Below are positions 6,391-10,460 of a stretch of 10,460 bases of DNA, piece by piece. The position numbers and the translations under genes are program-made. The stretch is from DATDAH01 sp036525535 (GTDB taxonomy: Bacteria; Actinomycetota; Acidimicrobiia; Acidimicrobiales; DATDAH01): assembly GCA_036525535.1 (NCBI GenBank), contig DATDAH010000226.1, positions 1 to 10,460 of the forward strand. Reading direction: 5' to 3'. A model generated the notes under the pieces. It saw nothing but the letters and a program-made list of their open reading frames with translations, did not search any database and had not been told where the DNA came from. Positions within the stretch are counted from its first letter, which is position 1, and every line of letters begins with the position of its first letter.

Positions 6391-7155
6391 ATGGAACTTC
6401 GTGACGACACCCGCCCCCTGACCGCCCGGTCCATCGTGGCCTCGACCCTGCTCGGCGTAAGGCCGTCCCGCCTGCCCGCGCGCTCCCTGATCGCGTCGGC
6501 CGCACTGTTCGGCGTAGCCGAGGGCACGGTGCGCACCGCTCTGTCGCGAATGGTGGCGGCCGGGGAGCTGGTGGGCGACGACGGCTGCTACGCCCTGGCC
6601 GGACCGTTCCTGGCCCGCCAGGAACGCCAGGACGAGAGCCGGTCCGGGGCGATCCGACCCTGGTCGGGCGACTGGGAGCTGGCGGTGGTCGAGTCGGAGC
6701 GCCGATCCGCTGGGGACCGGGTCGCCCTGCGGGCGGCCATGCGGGCCTTGCGCCTGGCCGAGCTGCGAGAGGGGGTGTGGTTGCGGCCGGACAACCTCGA
6801 CCCGGATCGCCTCCCCGAGGCCCGGGCCGTCGTCGGTGAGCAGTGCCTGACCATGACGGGCTGGCCGGCCGATGCCGTGGCCGCCCGCCTCTGGGACCTC
6901 GACGAGTGGGCCACCACCGCCCGCGAGCAGGAGCGCCGGCTGGCCGACGTCGGCCCCCGGCTCGGGGCCGACCCCGACGTCCTGCGCCCGGCCTTCGTCG
7001 CGCTGGCTGCCACCCTGCGTCACCTCCAGGCCGACCCGCTGCTCCCCGTCGACCTGCTCCCTCCCGACTGGCCCGGTCCCGCCCTACGCGCCTCCCACGA
7101 CCAGGCCGACGCTGCCTTCAAGGCCGTCTGGACCGCCCGCCTCCGCGCCCCCTGA
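6391..7155 (+). CDS. PaaX-family transcriptional regulator
   Basis: Protein of 254 aa with the PaaX layout. The N-terminal winged helix-turn-helix (about 11-70) includes LTARSIVASTLLG and GVAEGTVRTALSRMVAAGELVGDDGCYALAG. The central region has WELAVVESERR...RVALRAAMRALRLAELREGVWLRPDNL, typical of PaaX, and a C-terminal helical domain follows (LWDLDEWATTAREQERRL). E. coli PaaX represses phenylacetate degradation and is released by phenylacetyl-CoA, but many actinobacterial homologues control acyl-CoA or lipid genes. I see no paa catabolic genes here, so the likeliest target is the divergent desaturase. I chose ATG 6391 because the in-frame upstream extension would overlap the desaturase and has no family match. 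There is no Shine-Dalgarno. A 50-bp palindromic repeat begins 2 nt after the stop. Confidence 0.88.
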   Translation: MELRDDTRPLTARSIVASTLLGVRPSRLPARSLIASAALFGVAEGTVRTALSRMVAAGELVGDDGCYALAGPFLARQERQDESRSGAIRPWSGDWELAVVESERRSAGDRVALRAAMRALRLAELREGVWLRPDNLDPDRLPEARAVVGEQCLTMTGWPADAVAARLWDLDEWATTAREQERRLADVGPRLGADPDVLRPAFVALAATLRHLQADPLLPVDLLPPDWPGPALRASHDQADAAFKAVWTARLRAP

Positions 7156-7157
7156 TC

Positions 7158-7207
7158 GTTCTGGAACCCGTCGTTTGTGGTGGGCCGCGAGTTTCGGGGG
7201 CCAGAAC
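7158..7207 (+). repeat. 50-bp imperfect palindromic repeat, copy 1
   Basis: Left arm GTTCTGGAACCCG (7158-7170), a 24-nt interior starting TCGTTTGTGG and ending GCGAGTTT, and right arm CGGGGGCCAGAAC (7195-7207). The arms pair at 11 of 13 positions. A second copy lies inverted at 8583-8632 and matches at 44 of 50 positions. This copy starts 2 nt after the PaaX stop and ends 31 nt before the hydrolase start, with its right end where the -35 region would be. It could be a transcript-end hairpin, a REP-like or MITE-like element, or part of the downstream promoter. I do not recognise the family. Confidence 0.85.
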
Positions 7208-7226
7208 CGGAGTTGCGGTCGGCCCG

Positions 7227-7232
7227 TAGCCT
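7227..7232 (+). promoter_or_regulatory. Candidate -10 box of the MBL hydrolase (TAGCCT)
   Basis: TAGCCT is followed by exactly six bases (GACCGG) and ATG 7239; no Shine-Dalgarno precedes the ATG. The hexamer and spacing are the same as for the convergent lipoprotein, and the hexamer matches the tRNA-Ser box. Confidence 0.6.
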
Positions 7233-7238
7233 GACCGG

Positions 7239-7952
7239 ATGGCCGACGACCGCCTCTACTTCCGCCAGTTGCTCGCCGGGCGAGACTTCGCCACCACGGA
7301 TCCCGTCGCTCGCCAGATGGTCAACTTCGTCTATCTGATCGGTGACCGGGAGTCCGGCGAGGTCGTCGTCATCGACCCTGCCTACGGCATCAAGGACCTG
7401 CTCGGGATCCTCGACGAGGACGGCATGACGCTGACCGGCGCTCTGGCCACGCACTACCACCCGGACCACGTGGGCGGGGAGATGGCCGGCTACTCGATCG
7501 CCGGGGTGGCCGAACTGCTCCGCCTGCGCCCCGTCCCGATCCACGTCCAGGCCGACGAGGCCGAGTGGGTCAAGCGGGTGACCGGCGCGGACGACAGCGA
7601 CCTGGTCACCCACGCCAGCGGCGACGTCGTGCAGGCCGGGGCCATCCCGATCGAGCTGATCCACACCCCGGGCCACACCCCGGGCAGCCAGTGCTTCCTG
7701 GTCGACAACCGGCTCGTCGCCGGCGACACCCTCTTCCTCGAGGGCTGCGGCCGGACCGACCTTCCCGGCGGCGATCCCCGGGCCCTCTATGAGAGCCTCA
7801 CGCAGAAGCTGGCCAAGGTCCCCGACGATGCCACCCTCTACCCCGGACACCTCTACTCGCCCGAGCCCTCCCAGTCGATGGGCGAGACCCGCCAGTTCAA
7901 CTTCGTCTTCAAGCCCAAGACGGAGGAGCAGTGGCTGGCGATGTTCGGCTAG
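7239..7952 (+). CDS. Metallo-beta-lactamase-fold hydrolase, glyoxalase II/ETHE1-like
   Basis: Cytosolic hydrolase of 237 aa with a full di-metal site: T71-H-Y-H-P-D-H77 (ligands H72, H74, D76, H77), H146 in HTPGHTPGS, D163 in VAGDTLF and H204 in YPGH. The stretch GCGRTDLPGGDPRALYESL is close to the ETHE1 (persulfide dioxygenase) and glyoxalase II pattern, so a thioester, glutathione-type or mycothiol-type substrate is likely; the sequence alone does not separate the two activities. There is no signal peptide or rhodanese domain. ATG 7239 is supported by the TAGCCT-N6 box and by the following MADDRLYFRQLLAG, typical of this subgroup. The stop codon interlocks with the lipoprotein's stop in one CTAG (7949-7952). 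Confidence 0.92.
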   Translation: MADDRLYFRQLLAGRDFATTDPVARQMVNFVYLIGDRESGEVVVIDPAYGIKDLLGILDEDGMTLTGALATHYHPDHVGGEMAGYSIAGVAELLRLRPVPIHVQADEAEWVKRVTGADDSDLVTHASGDVVQAGAIPIELIHTPGHTPGSQCFLVDNRLVAGDTLFLEGCGRTDLPGGDPRALYESLTQKLAKVPDDATLYPGHLYSPEPSQSMGETRQFNFVFKPKTEEQWLAMFG

Positions 7953-8557
7953 CGGGGGGCGCGGACGAGAGCGGCGACCAGGAGCTGTGAATAGGCCGTC
8001 AGGGCGTCCTCATCGCGGCCGCTGACGTCCTGGTTGACGATGAGATAGAGCAGCGCCGACCGCTTGACCACGGCTACCTCCCGCAGCATCTGCTCATCGT
8101 CGAGGAGGAGCCCGACGGTCTGGCTGCCCGTCTCCCGGGGCACGACCTGGCCCCCTTCGGCGAATCCGGTGTCTGTGGCGAGCACGTCCTCCAGGTGCTG
8201 GGGCCCGCTGGGAGCGGTGGTCGGGGCCAGGTAGGACAAGACCAGCGCCGGGTCGGCGGCGGACGGCCAAGAACAGGAGCCGGCGACGAAGGCCGGGACC
8301 CCGCCGTCGGTCTCGGCCTCCTCGACCTCTGCCGCCTCGCCCGCTCCCGCGTCGTCCAGGACGGTGGTGAGCTCGGTCTCGTTCAGGAGGGCACAGACGT
8401 CGACCTCGGTCACCGAGCGCGGAGGCAGCGTCGTCGAGGTGCTCGACGGCGGCAGGGTGGTGGACGGCAGGATGGTGGACGAGGCCGAGTCGTCGCCTCC
8501 TGAAGAGCATCCGGCAGCCAGGAGGAGGACCACCGCCCCGGCCGTGATCCGACGCAC
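7949..8557 (-). CDS. Secreted lipoprotein, DUF3558-like
   Basis: Protein of 202 aa from GTG 8557. Residues 1-17 form a short lipoprotein signal peptide: MRR, a hydrophobic core (AGAVVLLL) and the lipobox AAGC with lipid-modified Cys C17. A Ser/Thr/Pro-rich tether (about 18-47, e.g. STILPSTTLPPSSTSTTLPP) leads to a globular domain of about 150 residues. That domain opens with VDVCALLNETELTTVL and contains GSCSWPS; the two cysteines probably form a disulfide. This layout resembles the actinobacterial DUF3558 lipoproteins, which have no established general function, and the family assignment is by pattern only. TAGCCT lies six bases upstream of the GTG, and a palindromic repeat lies 25 nt upstream. 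It converges on the MBL hydrolase with shared stop bases. Confidence 0.87.
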   Translation of the reverse strand: MRRITAGAVVLLLAAGCSSGGDDSASSTILPSTTLPPSSTSTTLPPRSVTEVDVCALLNETELTTVLDDAGAGEAAEVEEAETDGGVPAFVAGSCSWPSAADPALVLSYLAPTTAPSGPQHLEDVLATDTGFAEGGQVVPRETGSQTVGLLLDDEQMLREVAVVKRSALLYLIVNQDVSGRDEDALTAYSQLLVAALVRAPR

Positions 8558-8563
8558 CCGGCG

Positions 8564-8569
8564 AGGCTA
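8564..8569 (-). promoter_or_regulatory. Candidate -10 box of the lipoprotein gene (TAGCCT)
   Basis: On the minus strand TAGCCT is followed by six bases (CGCCGG) and GTG 8557, with no Shine-Dalgarno. At a 17-nt spacing the -35 hexamer would fall inside the right arm of repeat copy 2 (GTTCCA, 8592-8587). Confidence 0.6.
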
Positions 8570-8582
8570 GGGGAGCGGGCTG

Positions 8583-8632
8583 GTTCTGGAACCTGAAACT
8601 CGCGGTCCACCACCAACGACAGGTTCCAGAAC
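8583..8632 (-). repeat. 50-bp palindromic repeat, copy 2 (inverted relative to copy 1)
   Basis: On the minus strand: arm GTTCTGGAACCTG (8632-8620), a 24-nt interior, arm CAGGTTCCAGAAC (8595-8583). The arms are perfectly complementary over 13 bp. It begins 9 nt after the stop of the cyclotransferase-like gene and ends 25 nt before the lipoprotein start, so relative to transcription it has the same orientation and placement as copy 1. Arm position 12 and its partner change from T-A here to C-G in copy 1, a compensatory change. The interior matches copy 1 at 22 of 24 positions. Confidence 0.88.
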
Positions 8633-8641
8633 GGTGGGGGG

Positions 8642-9229
8642 TCAGGCGCGGAGGGCGGCGGCCAGCTCCTCGCCGGTCCAGCAGTCGGCCACGCCGGGAC
8701 GATCGAGGAGATAGGTGATCGCGTCGACGACGGTCAGGCCGTGGGCCTCGTGGAGGCCGGTGGCGATGCGCCGGAGGTATTCGGGTGCGGGGCGAGTGCA
8801 AGTCGCCGAGTCGAGGCGCTCAGGCCCAGTGAACGTCACCACCGGGACGCCGCCCCGCCGGCCGAGGCCGAGGAGAACGTCGTACCGACCGCCGCCGACG
8901 ATCCGGGTCTCGCCATCGGCCAGCGAGGTCGGGTCCGTGCCTGCGCCGTGGTCCGGTCCGGACTCCTGGGCGTGCAGGTCGTCCCACTGTGACCGGGTCA
9001 GCAGCCAGGCCCGAGCCATCGTGACAGCCGGGACGGCGACAGCGTGGTCGACGTAGGCCCGGCCCCCTCCCCAGGTCAGGGACTCGTCGGCGAAGAACAG
9101 CGGGTGCCCGATGGTCAGCGGCCGGTCGTCGCGCGGCGGCGAGGGGTCCGGGCCCCGGTCGAGGTACTCCTGCAGACGGGCCCGGCTGAGGTTGGACCCG
9201 TAGGCCACGTACCAGACGAGTTCGGTCAC
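8642..9229 (-). CDS. Gamma-glutamylcyclotransferase-like protein
   Basis: Protein of about 195 aa. The N-terminus VWYVAYGSNLSRARLQEYL has the YGSN loop that binds the gamma-glutamyl group in the GGCT fold, and ARAWLLTRSQWDDLHAQESG supplies a glutamate (AQE) at about the place of the family's catalytic Glu. GGCT enzymes release 5-oxoproline from gamma-glutamyl amines or peptides; many bacterial members with this fold have unproven substrates. The start is uncertain: GTG codons occur at 9247, 9235, 9232 and 9229, and none has a clear Shine-Dalgarno or TANNNT-N6 box. I use 9229 as the closest to the conserved domain. It is divergent from the alkyl-sulfatase-like gene; its 3' end is followed by repeat copy 2 and then the lipoprotein on the same strand. 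Confidence 0.8.
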   Translation of the reverse strand: MTELVWYVAYGSNLSRARLQEYLDRGPDPSPPRDDRPLTIGHPLFFADESLTWGGGRAYVDHAVAVPAVTMARAWLLTRSQWDDLHAQESGPDHGAGTDPTSLADGETRIVGGGRYDVLLGLGRRGGVPVVTFTGPERLDSATCTRPAPEYLRRIATGLHEAHGLTVVDAITYLLDRPGVADCWTGEELAAALRA

Positions 9230-9230
9230 C

Positions 9231-9242
9231 ACCACCTGTGGT
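9231..9242. promoter_or_regulatory. Perfect dyad ACCAC-CT-GTGGT in the divergent promoter region
   Basis: Two exact 5-bp half-sites separated by CT lie between the cyclotransferase-like gene and the alkyl-sulfatase-like gene. The dyad overlaps the run of GTG codons that are possible starts of the former, so part of the symmetry could come from that run. An operator role is a guess from position. Confidence 0.3.
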
Positions 9243-9256
9243 AGCACCCGGAGACG

Positions 9257-9263
9257 AAAGGGG
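9257..9263 (+). promoter_or_regulatory. Ribosome binding site of the alkyl-sulfatase-like gene
   Basis: AAAGGGG lies four bases before ATG 9268. It is one of only two clear Shine-Dalgarno sequences in the window (the other is at larB) and fixes this start. Confidence 0.65.
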
Positions 9264-9267
9264 ACCC

Positions 9268-10460
9268 ATGGCTGACCTGTTGGCCCTGTCGGAGCGGGTC
9301 ATCGACCACGGCGAGTACGCGGGCCCGGCGTCGGTCAACCGCATCACCACCGAGCTGTCGGAGGTGGCCGACGGGCTGGCCGTGGTCGAGTCCTTCTCCC
9401 ACGTCGTGGCCTTCCGCACCGAGGACGGCCTCGTCCTCTTCGACACCAGCCTCGACAGTCTGGCGCCGGCCTGCCTGGTGTCGCTGCGGGGCTGGTCCGA
9501 CGCCCCCATCCGGTCGATCATCTACACCCACGGGCACCGCGATCACGCGGCCGGGACACGCACGTACCTCGACGAAGCCGAGGCGCGGGGGGACGCACGA
9601 CCGGAGATCGTCGGTCACGAGAACGTGGCCCTGCGCTTCGATCGCTACGAGCTGACCGACGGTTACAACGCCGTCATCAACGCTCGCCAGTTCGGTGACC
9701 GGGGCAGTCCGGGGCAGTCGGCTGACACGTTCTTCGCCGACTGGGTGCGTCCCGACCGCAGCTACCGCTCCGAGGACACGCTCGCCTACGGCGGCGCCGA
9801 CTTCGTGCTCCACCACGGCAAGGGCGAGACCGACGACCACACCTGGACCTGGGTACCCGAGCACCGAGCGGTCTGCGCCGGCGACTTCTTCATCTGGGTC
9901 TTTCCGAATGCCGGCAACCCCCAGAAGGCGCAGCGGTACCCCCGGGAGTGGGTGGACGCCCTCCGCGCGATGGCGGCGACGGATCCCGAGCTGTTCCTCC
10001 CCGCCCACGGACTGCCGATCGCCGGGAAGGAGCGCATCCAGCGGGTGCTGCGCGGCGTGGCCGACACGCTGGAAGAACTGGTCCGCGAGGTCCTCGAGCG
10101 CATGAACGCGGGCCAGGCCCTGGACACCATCGTCCACGAGGTGCGGGTGCCCCAGGCCGTCCTCGATCAGCCCTGGATGCAGCCGGTCTATGACGAGCCC
10201 GAGTTCGTGGTCCGGAACATCTGGCGCCTGTACGGCGGCTGGTACGACGGCAACCCGGCCCGCCTCAAGCCGCCGCCCGATTCGGACCTGGCGCGCGAAG
10301 TGGCGGCCCTGGCCGGTGGGGTCGACAACCTCGTGCGCCGGGTGAGCGAGCTGGCGGCCACGGGTGACCTCCGCCTGGCCGCCCAGGTCGCGGAGTGGGC
10401 CGTGCAGGCCGCACCGCAGGATGCCAGCGCCCACGGGGCTCGGGCCGAGGTCTATGCCGC
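9268..10460 (+). CDS. Alkyl-sulfatase-like metallo-beta-lactamase-fold hydrolase (3' end missing)
   Basis: 397 full codons are visible and the frame is open to the window end. The MBL domain starts almost at once, with THGHRDH (ligands H88, H90, D92, H93). Further candidate ligands are H191 in GKGETDDHTW, D206 in CAGDFF and H247 in LPAHG. The C-terminal part carries the alkyl-sulfatase dimerisation pattern (IWRLYGGWYDGNPARLKPP, then GDLRLAAQVAEWAVQAAPQDASAHGARAEVYA). Known alkyl sulfatases such as SdsA1 are longer, mostly exported, and as I recall use two glutamates for metal binding; here there is no signal peptide and those places appear to be His and Asp. It is therefore probably cytosolic, and sulfate-ester hydrolysis is not assured. 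The start is set by AAAGGGG upstream. Confidence 0.87.
   Translation, partial: MADLLALSERVIDHGEYAGPASVNRITTELSEVADGLAVVESFSHVVAFRTEDGLVLFDTSLDSLAPACLVSLRGWSDAPIRSIIYTHGHRDHAAGTRTYLDEAEARGDARPEIVGHENVALRFDRYELTDGYNAVINARQFGDRGSPGQSADTFFADWVRPDRSYRSEDTLAYGGADFVLHHGKGETDDHTWTWVPEHRAVCAGDFFIWVFPNAGNPQKAQRYPREWVDALRAMAATDPELFLPAHGLPIAGKERIQRVLRGVADTLEELVREVLERMNAGQALDTIVHEVRVPQAVLDQPWMQPVYDEPEFVVRNIWRLYGGWYDGNPARLKPPPDSDLAREVAALAGGVDNLVRRVSELAATGDLRLAAQVAEWAVQAAPQDASAHGARAEVYA

Noticed and set aside
8434..8500. Short direct repetition in the lipoprotein (Thr-Leu-Pro-Pro-Ser runs)
   Set aside because: This is the low-complexity Ser/Thr/Pro tether usual after a lipidated cysteine, not a separate DNA repeat.
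7158..8632. Composite transposon or integron-like cassette bounded by the 50-bp repeats
   Set aside because: No transposase, integrase or clear target-site duplication is visible, and base composition looks the same inside and outside. It is kept as a repeat pair rather than called a mobile element.
1..10460. CRISPR array, phage genes, toxin-antitoxin or restriction genes
   Set aside because: No spaced direct repeats and no such protein motifs were seen in any well-supported frame.

Overview
The window is GC-rich throughout, and most codons end in G or C. GTG starts are common, Shine-Dalgarno sequences are often missing, and start codons are often preceded at a fixed distance by a TANNNT box. 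Together with the gene families (NarL-type two-component pair, PaaX regulator, DUF3558-like lipoprotein), this points to a high-GC actinomycete. An Acidimicrobiia-like lineage is my guess, but the window has no lineage marker that proves it.

Layout from left to right. Positions 2-1599 (+) hold the 3' part of a membrane histidine kinase and its NarL/LuxR response regulator, coupled by an ATGA overlap. Positions 1600-1806 hold strong GC-rich hairpins between convergent units. Leftward transcription then covers tRNA-Ser(UGA) (1807-1894), a small VOC/glyoxalase-fold protein and pheA (prephenate dehydratase). Only 17 bp from the pheA start, larB and larC run rightward; they encode two of the three enzymes that make the nickel-pincer nucleotide cofactor. 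A class III membrane fatty acid desaturase (-) converges on larC and diverges, across 29 bp, from a PaaX-family regulator (+). A glyoxalase II/ETHE1-like hydrolase (+) and a secreted lipoprotein (-) follow and converge on one shared CTAG. The right end has a gamma-glutamylcyclotransferase-like gene (-) and a divergent alkyl-sulfatase-like metallo-hydrolase (+) that runs off the window.

The least expected structure is a 50-bp imperfect palindrome present twice, in inverted orientation, at 7158-7207 and 8583-8632. The two copies agree at 44 of 50 positions and include one compensatory base-pair change. They sit just 3' of a stop codon and just upstream of the next gene's -10 box, and so bracket the hydrolase/lipoprotein pair almost symmetrically. 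No transposase or repeat-processing gene is visible nearby.

A second theme is promoter architecture. Four coding starts (pheA, desaturase, hydrolase, lipoprotein) have TANNNT followed by exactly six bases and then the start codon, and the tRNA has TAGCCT seven bases before its first base. This is the layout expected for leaderless transcripts. The rest looks like ordinary chromosomal housekeeping and metabolic content. I found no phage genes, insertion sequence, CRISPR array or defence genes.
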